Shown here piece by piece: positions 46,701 to 58,225 of a stretch of 64,000 nt of DNA. Source of the stretch: Xylaria sp. FL1777 (taxonomy: Eukaryota; Ascomycota; Sordariomycetes; Xylariales; Xylariaceae); the NCBI GenBank assembly GCA_022578965.1, contig MU400516.1:1-64000 (forward strand). Reading direction: 5' to 3'. Each line of letters opens with the position of its first letter. The stretch's first letter is position 1. The notes beneath the pieces are model-generated. The model ran no database searches, was not told where the DNA came from, and saw only the letters and a program-made list of their open reading frames with translations. The position numbers and the translations under genes were made by a program.

Positions 46701-49700
46701 TCCTCGCAAAGAATGCAGCAACCCGGTAACAAAGTAAACGATGGCGGACCATTGACATGTATTATACGTCATCTGTTAGTCAGGATGGTACCTGGAAAAG
46801 AGAATATGATCATGAAGAATATGAGACACGGTTAAACGAGAGAGCTTTCAGCTCACGAGCCGTGACCGTCCCTGAAAGTGAACGATTATTGATAGTGATT
46901 TACGAACTGAGCAAGGATCTTCCATAGTATAATCAGTGGCTGCTCTTCGTACATACCACTGTATGGGAATATTTTTTTTCGCCGTCGACAGGCCTGTATC
47001 TGCTCATTACCGAGAAATAATGTCCTCATAGCAGGGATTCATCTACCCTCCGGTACCAGTTGCCTACGAAAGCTCCACGTTTACGCAGCTATCCACGCCC
47101 CATGGCCCCCAAAACAATAACAATCGATGCCCTCAGCAAGCCAATGTATCATCGTTTAGCTCATTCCCGCACGTCGCCGCTAGATGTATCCGATTACTGA
47201 TCCCCCTGGTTGACGGGGACGTTTCTCAAACACACCAGCTTAAGTTAATCAACCAACGGCTAGGCACTTATACCAGGCCATGTTGCTCAATATAGCCGAC
47301 ATAGAAAAAGCAACTATTTGGCCGTAACGGATGACACACGGTATGCATGCAATTCAGCTGAAAAGCCTGGGCACCACGCAGTACCGGCCAGCCTCCGCGA
47401 ACCCTGATCTCTTGCCCAGCAGAAGAACATGGGCAAAAGCCCGATCCCGTGTCAGCCCGTACCTTTGATGAACGGTAGACACGCGTTAGCCGCGGAACTT
47501 TTCGTCCGCACGACTGGCTGACAAGGGCTGGTGCAGGGTTCTGTTGGTACACTGGCGCTCGAAAATTATCTAAGTACACGGTACTCAGGGGATAACTCAG
47601 TCTCCTCCATCTCCCATCAATAACTATGATTTATGCTGAATTCTAGGCTATGGGGAGCCTTCTTTGCCTGCAAGTGTTTGGTTGCACGGTGGCAATTATC
47701 AGATCGCGAAAACATCCAGCTGAGTAGTGATGAACGAGGACGTACTATACCTCGACACAGCCTATGTGTCAATACAACCCAGATGACCCTCGTCAACGTG
47801 GCAATTAAAGATCCCGGCCGCTACGGGCGGGTAAGGGAAAATTGAGGCTGTGAATTCGGGAATCCAATCGTCATCAGGTCACCCGTTCCTGTTGGACTTC
47901 AACTACAAACCTCATCAATTCTCCAAGACGAAAACGGAGAAACACCTCGAAGGCGAAAACCCCTCAAAGCCGCTGTTACACTGGGTGTAAACCCGAGCCC
48001 TCGCCGTACGAAACATCGAAGGACACGATCTCCCGATCCCATCTTGAAACAAGAATATTAGTGACGCACAGTCCCGTCCTATCATACTCAACCCCAAAGA
48101 GATCTGTACTGCCGTTGACGTGACGTGGATATGCTTACAAAGACTATAGAGGGCCAAGATCGACTCCGTTCCGCTCTCGACAAACCCAATTCGCTCGATC
48201 GAGTTTTACCCACGCTCCTACTAGAAACGATACTCAGGCACCCACGACGGAACTGATAATACATTGAATCACAATTGGGTGCTGACAGAACCTCGATTGC
48301 CGTCTAAATCTACACCACCTATAACTATAGACATCATCGAAAAACCCCCCACACACTATCTCTCACTTGCTCCACGATAAATTAAAAGCCCTCAAGTTTG
48401 AAGTGCCGATTAGTGTCTGGTAATGGGATAAGGCTTCACCGACACCTACAACTCCAGATGAGATCCTACTCGTCTCCACAACCCAGGATCGAGTTGAGAT
48501 AATTTATCTGTGATCTCAAGCCTGTTTTACGCCAACAGGATGGAGGGGGGACAGGCAACTTTCCCGTTCTCCCGAAAGGATAGAGAGCCTGAGTGATGCC
48601 TGAATTTGAACCTGAGTCAATAATTAATTTTTCTTTTCTAAACCCCCTTTCTAGTCCAATCCCTTGGCGTCCAATATCGGGATTACTACTGTTCTTACTA
48701 ATTCTTACAGGTCATTCAAACACCACGAAGAAATGTCTTAGCCAACTATGATTATCGTCGGCATATGATCTGAATTGTTTCATTCGTAGGAGATGTTCGA
48801 CGATTGTTGGGTAGGCAGTTTTACAAGAAAGAAAGGGGAGGATTCCCGGTGGCGCCAACGCCGTCTTCGTCTTCTTGCGGCATCACACTTCCATATCTTC
48901 AAGCTATGGCTGTCGTAAGTCACTACTACATATAAAAATTTCTATGTTGTATATAGGAACGTAATTGTTCTTCTCGCGTAGTTGAACCAAGTAGGGCATG
49001 CCTAGGAGTAAAGCTTACTCAAGGTGACGTTACCTACATATTTCACACTATTGAGTGCGTATACTAATTAATACTAGACTTGAAACACAAGTAAGTGATA
49101 GATATCGCCCCAATTTCTACTCGACACAATGTTATAAGTGGATAGCATGCGAGTAGTTTTAACATCACGCCTGAGTCAATGGTGTTATGATACAGCTAAC
49201 AGAAAGAAATATAAGCAAGCCATGTACCAAAGAAGAAAGGAACCCTTTAAATGCTGTCGTGCTAAATACAAATTCCTGTGATATCGATGAGACGTTGTTG
49301 GGGAGGATGGGCGTCTATAACTGGTTTCTTACTACCACGCTAATGACTAATACTAAGAACGGATTTATTAACTACCTACCTATGGAAGACATGCTCGTTG
49401 CTAGCTACAAGCTTAACCGATTATTATTCACCTAGATAGAACAAGTCTCACCCGTAGTATTAAGATTGCCTAGCTATAGGTACATGTATGTGTTACAACT
49501 GATGTCGTTGCGCGAAGGGACCCACCCCTTCGGAGATCAGCCCTACGTTTGCTGGCCTATGCTATCCTTCATATCATTCATGTCTCTCAGTCCTATTTCG
49601 CGTCAGCCTCTTGAGGTGACATCCGCTAGAATCGTTGCAGCCGATTTTTAGCCCCCTTTTCACTTCTCTTGTCGGCTTTATAGCGTAAAATACCCAGAAA

Positions 49701-51127
49701 CATATATAATCCCCAAACCCTCAAAAGCAGCAGCGCCAGTGGCACCACAGAGCCGTCTGCCATGGCAAACACAACGACAAGAGATCGAAGGGGAAGGCAG
49801 AGGCTTGACCTAATTGAAACCGCTGGACAGCCAGCACGCAGACAGAGGACAAAAGGTCTTTAGCTTGAAGGATTGGGACGTAGTGTCACACGCGCTGAAC
49901 CTGCTGAACACCTTGTGCTATCTCCAGACGCATAGTTCGGTGAGACACCGGGACCGTACTACGCTGAATTGAGACATATTGAGACTGTCTCGCGTATCCA
50001 GATGTGAAGCTATTCAGCCCTCGCTAATCTGAGACATATTGGCGGACCCCGGAGGTTAGGAAGCCCGAACCAATTGTATATAGACCGAAGGACAGCCACC
50101 ATGCTCGGCAACAGCCCTGATGGGAGGCATGGACTTCTGCATCCATAACATATTATTGTATTTATAATAGAGAGTCAATAACTCAGTTCCAAGCCCTGAC
50201 ACCAGCCCTTGTTATACGTAGTGACCACGAGCATTGCAACGATGGAGCCCTCGAAGGTATGAGATGGCATCACATATAGTGACGATATCTCGTATAAATC
50301 CTACTGTATAAACATATCCCACTGTAACATAGATAGAGCTTGCCACGTCCGATGTATGCCCTTTAAGAGGTATGCGAAGTGGTAATATGCCCCGTACCCA
50401 ACAACAAACATAATCAATCAATCTCGGCTTTACAGTGTCTACTACCACTCACTCCCAGTTTCCTTTCAATATCTCTTGAGATCAAAGTGACAGCGCATAC
50501 GAAACAATCGCCTAACTGCGTACCAAAGAACATGAGTCACTGAGCGCCAGGGGTATGGACATTGAATTGAGCGATGGAAATAACATAGTTACTACTGAAG
50601 AAGATAGACGGTTGTGAAGAATTCCAGTTACAATTACAGCTTCAATACTAGGGACTTAGTTAGTTCACCTATTCTGCGTCTTGTTACTGCCTTTCCATCT
50701 TCAACATACAATGCATTCGCCTAACCCTGAAACTTTCGATAGGAAGATGGTGTATTATCAAGTAGCTTGGAGCTCCCCTATTCGACGTAATTTTCATCGT
50801 TCGTATGCGATTGTCCGTCTCCTCGTCGTCTCACAACGAGAGAGGCTAGCAACGTTGTGGAAGTGGTAGTGGATATTTCATTACTCATTTACTCGTGAGA
50901 AGCCGTCGTCGATAGTTAATAGCCAGACAGTCTCTTTCCCTAGCTTCGCACCTTCACTGAACTTAGCGTCTAATAGCCACGAAAACGATCAGTGTTGAAG
51001 AGGGAGGGAAAGTTTTACCAACTACCCTCCGATCGAATCCCCTATAGGACCATAGTAGTCTCAACCTAGAACACCAGAATAAACAAAACATAGGAATGCG
51101 TGTCCTACATAAAAGGCCATTTTATGG
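43736..51127. other. Gene desert, 7.4 kb
   Basis: No frame longer than 103 codons, and none with motifs (largest 47268-47579 minus). Composition is neutral. A GTACGTACGTACGTA run lies at about 44246-44260. The words TGAGACATATTG occur at 49972 and 50031 about 60 bp apart. Nothing resembles a tRNA or snRNA clearly. It could contain long non-coding RNA genes or lineage-specific small genes that cannot be recognised here. Confidence 0.5.
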
Positions 51128-54088
51128 CTACTCGAGATTCGAGAGATCCCAACCATCTATGGAGGACAAGGCATCGATACCTTCTAAGCTGATTTCTTGT
51201 GAAATCTGGTTGGGATTGGCGGTGTTTGCAGGTGAATGCCCGCTGGGCGTGAACATAAATAATTGCTGATCTGCCATAGTGGTTAGGGGTTGAGAGGTAT
51301 TCACATTGCCGATATTCCACGCGCTAAAGCCGGCTTGCCAGTTCACGCCATCCTTGAGATACCACTCCTGACCATCGGCGACAAATATGGAATTCTGCCT
51401 TGCTAATTGTGTTGGGGTTTGAGCGGACATGACTTGTGAAGTTTCTCCGGCTTGACTACTAATTGGAAAGGGGATATAAGTTTGAGAGTAATGAGGCATC
51501 ACCTCGTCCAGTGATGGAGATTGCCAATTCGGAGAATTGAGTGCTCTAAGATCGATTGGTGATTTCCCCATAGCTGCTGAATTATTCATCGTTTGTCCTG
51601 TCAACTGTGGTTGTGGCTGAAACTCCGATGGAGACACCAGAGTGGTGGCAGGTAATTCGGGAGACAAGCTAGTTTTGGGAATAATAGGAGGTGAGGGTAT
51701 AGAATGGCTGGGGGGACTTTGAGATCCTTGTCCTGGTCTGGGTGACGGTGTATTCTTGGCAGTCGACGTTGTAGTGACGAGGATGTGTGAGCGGGGAGAA
51801 GGAACGTCGGAAGTATTGAACGTGCCCCATCGCTCATCGGTCCTCTGCAGAACCTGAGCTGCCTCGTCAGGCAGCTCAACATTCCATTTCCGAGAAAGTA
51901 CACTAATGATACTCAGGGCTCTTCGGCCACAAAGCCAATCCTCGGCGATTTCTTCAAGGTGTTTGACGCCGTGAATAATATCTCTCTTCGCAGTTTTCTC
52001 TGGTAGGTTCAATAAATGGATGGTACAGGCCGAGTGCAGCATATATACAGCAATATTACAGATTTGGCGTAGGTTGTATGTCTTTTTATAGAGGCGCATT
52101 AGTTTGGAGATGGCTCCCGCGTTAGCGGTGCATATTCTCCGGGGAGATACGTGCGGCGGTAATGGTGAAGCCTTCGGGGCATAACGGAGAAACGGGCGGA
52201 ATAAGTGTATATACTGAAGATGAAAAAACATGCTATGGCTCACTTAGCAAACACGTACAAGTGGGGGGATACATGACATCTGTCGCTTACTGCATAAGGA
52301 TGGCATTCGGCAATTGGCCATCCTTTGGTTGAAGCTCTGCAGGCAATTGTTTGTGCCACTCTTCAAGACGACGATGGAGTTCGCTCAACTTCTTCAGTTC
52401 AACTGACTTTCCGCTGGATCTCCCTATATGACTAGGGTGATAGAAGAACAGTAGAAGGTCGCTGCTAATTTCACACAATGTGGACAGCTGTAGTCCAATT
52501 GTGCGAGTTCGTGCAGGCTGTTTGGAGCTTTCATCAAACCCCGAGTCCGTGTAGGGGCACCAACCTTCGGCGTCCTCTTCCGGGAAAACATCGTACTTCG
52601 GAACGCTATAGGAATTTTTGGGGAGCTGGGGTAACCTGCCCATGTAATTGGACCAACACTTGTCGAATAAGAAGCAACCCCAAAACGTAACGCTCCGTGC
52701 ATCAACTTCTTTTTCGTCGAGGTGTTCGAGGTCGCCGTTGATGCCGAGATTCATATTGAGTCCTAAGTCCTGCGCCATCCTAAAGCTCATGCCACTATAG
52801 ACCCAGCCCTTCGCTTCTCGGCCACAGCCTGCTTCCCGGACAGACATCAATGCTAAAGCTTGCACTGTAGTCAACCGAGGTTTCTCGTATTCGTCATGAT
52901 CGATAATGAGCCGTTTTGCCTCGCCGAAAAAGTGATCCCCCTTGGTCCAGCTGTCCCCTACCGTTGCGTAAGCAGTAGCAACATTTGTAAAGTGGCAACC
53001 AAGGGCCAACATAGCGTTCACCAGCAGAGAGGAGCAGTAGGCTGTCTTGTGCGATGCGACGCTCTGCTTGCCCCTGAAGAAATCCCTATAAAACAAGCTT
53101 CGTGAAAGCGTGGTGAAGTAAGGGTAGTGCCAATTAAAGTACATATTTAGAAGATGAGTGACAACTCCAGGATCCTTAGTAACGTTAGACCAACTTGTGA
53201 TAGGGTCGACATCTGTTCCTTCGACGTCAGAAGCCTCCTGGTCGTTGCTTTGTAAGCCCGGCGCATCCCAATGTATCAGATGAGAAGTGCCGCCGATAAA
53301 GCGCGTAGTCCCGTTTTCAACTCGTAGCTCGCCCATTTTCCGGGCCAAATCCCTCTCGCCATCGACGGGTATCTCGGTGGTGTAGTCGTCCTGTGTCTGA
53401 GCGCCATCTTGCGCTCCACCACCGACAACTTCTTGATTGAGGATTGATTCTGCGACAACATCCAAGTTGTCGCAGGTGCGGATTTGCTTGACAATGTCAT
53501 ATACATCATCCTCCTGGGCATTAAGGATGGCCTCGATGAGTATCTGGAGTGTGGAATTGGATGCTTTCATGCTATCGATCTTCTCTCGGTATACGCCCTT
53601 GCGCCGATGATCCGAGTTCGGATCGTAGACACATTCGGTGCCGTAGACACTCGCGCAGGCAGCGCAGCTGGGCAGAGCGCCGTCGCATTTTGACTTCCGT
53701 CGACGACAAGCTATACAAGCACTATAAGGGACAAAGCATCAGCGCTCATTCGTATTGGCGGTCGCGTCATCGATCTAGATGAGGCACAACGAGTGAACAG
53801 GACAAGACAGGGCAGGACAGGAGAGGATAGGAGAGGGCAGGATGGGAACGGGACGGGACGGGGACATGACATGACATGGCAGGTCGAAGGGCCAACATGC
53901 GATCACGAGAGAGTCACATAGAGAGTCACGTACGTGCTAATGCATCGGCGCTTTTGCAGGGAAGGATCTCCGCCCCTCCTGGACTTCTTTTTAGCAGGCG
54001 GGGGCGCGGCGGCGGCAGCGGGGTGAGAACCGGCGAGATGGATTTGGCCGAGAGAGTGCAAGCCTTGCATGGAAGGGCGATCCATCAT
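51128..54088 (-). CDS. nit-4: NIT4/NirA-type Zn2Cys6 nitrate-assimilation regulator, 896 aa
   Basis: Three exons on the minus strand: 54088-53934, 53721-52291, 52232-51128; GT-AG, 2691 nt. The Zn2Cys6 cluster is at residues 54-82 (ACIACRRRKSKCDGALPSC then AAC...C), and the first splice falls two residues before its first Cys. It is followed by YDPNSDHRRKGVYREK and a short coiled-coil linker (about 95-130). The fungal-specific TF domain begins near residue 240 (NMYFNWHYPYF, LSRSLFYRDFF). The C-terminal third is Gln/Ser/Pro-rich, as expected of an activation domain. Sequence and length match what I know of Neurospora NIT4 and Aspergillus NirA, which switch on nitrate and nitrite reductase genes in the nucleus. 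Start: ATG at 54088 (a second ATG follows at 54085); the frame remains open to 54232, so a longer start is possible. No nitrate gene lies nearby. Confidence 0.85.
53785..53880. repeat. Purine-rich GACAGG/GGGAC simple repeat inside nit-4-like intron 1
   Basis: Degenerate repeats of AGGACAGG, GGATAGGAG, GGGACGGGAC and ACATGACATGACATG run through the first intron (53933-53722), the longest intron of the gene. On the transcribed strand they are pyrimidine-rich (CCTGTC type) upstream of the acceptor. Confidence 0.8.
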
Positions 54089-56255
54089 ATGGTATGAGAG
54101 GTCACCAAGCACAAGCGCAGATGAGCAACCGTAACGTAAGAGATAGCAGCGCACTGGAAGCCCCCGGAGATATTCTGTACGCGGATCGGAACGACCTTGT
54201 GTAAGCGGGCACGGGAGGGGTGCATTGGGCAACTCGAGATGGGACGGGACGCTTACCTACATACTACATAAGTACTACATACGTATGTAGTATAGACTAT
54301 ATGTATGTACATGTGCTGGCTAATACCAAAGTACACATAGGTGGGTGGGCAGGTATCTATTGTGAATTCATCGCGCCGTCATCAACCTCGGGGGGCATAC
54401 TTTTAGTTTTCTAGGCAGCTTGGCGTGCATTCTGGCGTGTAGTGACAATACCTACTACGGTACTGGCGTACCAAGGGTCCAGACTCCACAGATTGGGTGG
54501 ATGTATTAATAATAGTGTAACCGCATAACTACCTACAGTACTGTACTTGGATATAAGTAGGTAGGTTGGTATACCAGTCATAAACTACGTGGGGGTAGAT
54601 ATGATTTAACTTCCAAGCCTTCAACGCCAGGACAACATGGGCACGTCATGAAATGTCTTACACGTATATCTAGAATCGATATAGTAGAGTGGTGGCGACT
54701 AGGTGCAGTATCTGTTTCTGACCGGGCCAGCAGGGGTGAGAGAATAGCTACTTTATACCTACTACACAACCTTGTCTATCTGTACTTAGGTTGTCACACT
54801 TATTGAGCTCGATCTTCACACCATCACTACTGCTCCTATGCGTAGGTAGGTATTGGTTTACACTAATGTAGAATAGTAGATTTTGCTTGGTTAACAATAT
54901 ATGCTGTTTCTCTGGATCATAGAATCGAGCAAAACCAAGTAGTAGCTTTGCGTGTTAGATCTTAGGCTATATATGCACCGCTTATTTCAACATGTAGAGC
55001 TTAAGTAGTAGATTAAGCCAATCGAATGGTTATAATTGCTAATTATTAGCTATACTTCATCACTAATACATCTTGACAATAAAGAAGAGTCTCTATGTTG
55101 TGGCTTTCCTTGTGGCTTTTGTTTTTTGGATTGGCAATTTCCTCTAGCAACATGTATAATATGACAGATTTATTTCTGGCAGCTATCTAAGGCTCATGCT
55201 TTAAGGCTCTGTTGTTATGGTTATTACACAAAGAGCACTAAACTCTATTGTTAGCTATTTATTGAATATTTATTTTATTAACTACCTAGGTAGGTTTTTT
55301 TCAGATTTTTATATGTATGTTACAAGACAAACCAGTGCAAATTTAAACTTGGATCTTAATGTTAGGATATAACACTACCTCCCTAGGTACTTATTTATTG
55401 TGACAATCTTCACATGCTACTGGTGCAAACTGTGACTCATAATTTTCCTTGTAAGGATTAAACATGATAACATGTAAGAGCAAGATTAAAAGATGAATGA
55501 ATCTTCCGATTGCTATTAGACCTATTAGATCATTAAATACGAACAATGATCTATTCTACTTGCCACGCGTATGAAAACAAGGTACAGATTGCCTCATTGT
55601 CCATACTCAATCAAGTACCTACCTATGTACCTATTCACTAGACCACCTTCTCCATGCAAAAAGGGATGGCGGGGGATAGAGGGAGAGAAAAGTGCTGATA
55701 TGATTGGCTTATCTAATCGAAGCTCAATAGGGACCCTTCAAAGTCCCCAGCATTGACGGTACCTAGTTGGTACCCAGCCCAACCATGCAAGTGCCATACG
55801 TACCCACGTAGTGTCGCACAGACGTATGTACCTTAGTTGTCCCCAAATCACAGTCCCAATCGCCCGCCAACTGGATTTTGGGAGCTCGCTTTAGCGCGCG
55901 ACCTTCCTTCGTAAAATATCTTTCACGCCTTCGCTGAATACCGAGAGAAGCAGGAGATATTCTGTGTTGGACGCGTGAAGAGATCTACCGGAAGCTGAAG
56001 GCACCATCAAGACATCGGTAAAGTTTCCAATGGCTTTTCTTACCTTTTCGCACTTGAAAAGCACCGTTGTTTCCTTCATTCGCGACGCATAATTTCCTTC
56101 CTGCCCCTCCAACCTTCACCTTGCTAAAGCTTCACTTTATTCTGGCCATTCCAAGCATTCTTTAACGCCTATTTCTCTAGACAACCACCCGTTCTAACTG
56201 TTTCTCTCTCTCTTTATAGCTTACAATCCATTGAACGTGCCTTCGAGTCGCGAGA
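54089..56255. other. Shared upstream region of the divergent nit-4-like and La genes
   Basis: About 2.2 kb without a gene. Many TACCTA/TAGGTA words (54250, 54445, 54531, 54557, 54842, 55283, 55616). 54,900-55,550 is AT-rich. Just before the La start, 56,190-56,220 is a CT-rich stretch (TTTCTCTCTCTCTTTATAG), typical of a fungal core promoter or the 3' end of a 5'-UTR intron. Confidence 0.6.
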
Positions 56256-57586
56256 ATGAGCGACAACGATACCAAGCCTGTCGAGGTGGCTGACCCTCCC
56301 GCCGCTGATGTTACGGAGGACAAGGCGAATGGCACCGAGGCTCCGGCAGAAGAGAAGCCCGCCGACGAGTCTCCAGCTGGAGGAAACGACACCAAGGAAG
56401 ACGAAGTAGAGGATGCCGCTGCCGACGATGGCAAACCGTCCATTTTTCGACCGCCGCCTGGAATGCTCCGAGTTACTGGCCCTCGCCATCAGAAGAAATT
56501 CGTCAGGTCAGATCCCGCTTCCCTCTCGGAGACTGATGATCCCCGCGAGATTCGCAAACAAGTGAGCTTCCCTACATCACCAAACGGTTGATTGACGCGT
56601 CTCACACCATATGTAACTAGGTCGAATTTTATTTTGGGGATAGTAATCTTCCTGAAGATAAGTTTCTGTGGGAAAAGGTTGGCGGCGAGGAGAATAAACC
56701 CATTCCTGTGAGCCTGATCTGCAGTTTCTCCCGTATGCGCCGCTTTAAACCCTACGAGGCTGTGGTCAAGGCTCTCAAGGCTAGCAACTTCTTCGTCATC
56801 GACGGTCCAGAAGGAGAAGAGACCATTCGCAGAAGAAATGCTGTCGATACTGAGAAACGTAACAAGCGGGAAGAACGCAGTGTGTATGTGAAGGGCTTTG
56901 GCGATGAAACGTCGTCTACTCAGTTTGATATCGAGGCCTTTTTCGCACAGTATGGGCAATTCGACTCAGTCCGCCTTCGACGAGCAGAGCCCCCTGAGAA
57001 GGTTTTCAAAGGTTCTGTCTTCGTGGAGTGGACTGATAAAGAGACCGCCGATAAGTTTATCGCAGTCGAACCCCAGCCTCAGTGGAAGGGGCACCCTCTG
57101 CATGTCATGTGGAAACTTGACTATATAAAGCAGAAATCGGAAGCTATCCGAGAGGGTAAAATCAATGCTAGTGGTCGCAAGTTTGGACGTGGATCTCATC
57201 GGGGTCAGCGTGGCCATTTCCGGGGCAATGACCGAGGAGCTGACAAGGACGACTGGAAAAAGCGCCGCGAGCAGGATCAGCAGAACGGTTTCAGCGATCG
57301 CCGGGATAATAACCGTGGCCGTGGCCGTGGGCGGGGTCGGGGTAATCTCCGTGGCCGTGGTGGACGTGATAACCATGGTGCTCGCGACCAGGATGCCCCC
57401 GTTAAGCCAGCAGATGATGGACGACCAAAGATTCACGTCAGTAAAGAGGGAGCTAAAATCATGGAAGAAGAAAAGGTTAAGTCGGGCGACGTGAATAGCA
57501 AGCGAACTAGAGAAGACGACACACCTGCCGAAGAGCCTCCTGCTAAGAAGGTCGATACTAAGGAGGGAACGACAGAAACTACGTGA
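56256..57586 (+). CDS. lhp1: La protein (La motif + RRM), 423 aa
   Basis: Two exons, 56256-56561 and 56621-57586; the 59-bp intron (GTGAGC...AACTAG) falls inside the La motif. Residues 1-60 are acidic and Ala/Pro-rich. The La motif spans about 88-180, with QVEFYFGDSNLPEDKFLW right at the splice and FSRMRRFKPYEAVVKALKAS after it. An RRM follows at about 188-262 (RSVYVKGF, GSVFVEW). Residues 285-370 are Arg/Gly-rich (RGRGRGRGRG), and the tail is Lys/Glu-rich with an NLS-like PAKKVD. La proteins bind the UUU-OH 3' ends of RNA polymerase III transcripts and protect pre-tRNAs in the nucleus. The RGG region is longer than in yeast Lhp1 (275 aa overall). ATG context GAGAATGAG; no earlier in-frame ATG. 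Confidence 0.93.
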
Positions 57587-58225
57587 GCAAACCCGGACTA
57601 GGGATGTCCCACATCTAGTGCCATCTTCGTGGTACCTCTATCTAAAGCACATACCTATTCTCGGACTATGTGCACTTTGCCTAGCTATGCAGCCCTCAGA
57701 CGAGCTTGTAAGAGTGACGTGCTTCGCGATGCCGCAGGGTGGAATGGGCTTTTCCTGGTTCAGGCGTTAAGGTTTCGGTTCTATAGATCTTCGACGGCCG
57801 TTACTTAACAAAATAATGGTTTCGTTGCATATATTTCTAATAGGGCTATTTCAGAGATTAAAATGTTTCATCCTGACTGATCCATCATCGAACCGAAAGA
57901 ACTATTTAATTAGCCATACCTATCTATGCGGAAACTATGAAATGCAAATGCTATGCCATGCCATGCAGTAAAAAGTCGACCACCAATGCCTTACGTGCCA
58001 TGTCCCTCCCTAAAAGATGCCTTTCACACTTCAGCCTCGCCAAATCCAATCATCAGTAATGAAATATTTATGTGACGTGTTTTTTTGGTAGATGGATATT
58101 AGATCTAGAATATAGGGCTTCTATGTCTAGGACTTGTCCCTTGCGTTTCCCCCCCCTTTTTACCTTTTTTTCTTCTTTTTCTTTTCTTTCGAAACCCTAG
58201 TCCCCGCAATTTTGATTAGTTTAGT
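57587..58225. other. Convergent 3' intergenic region
   Basis: About 640 bp between the La stop and the MFS stop, holding both 3' ends. A T-rich stretch at 58149-58190 (TTTTTTTCTTCTTTTTC-like on plus, purine-rich on minus) lies next to the MFS stop. No gene. Confidence 0.6.

Noticed and set aside
56966..57436. 156-codon minus-strand frame
   Set aside because: Antisense shadow of the Arg/Gly-rich part of the La protein exon.
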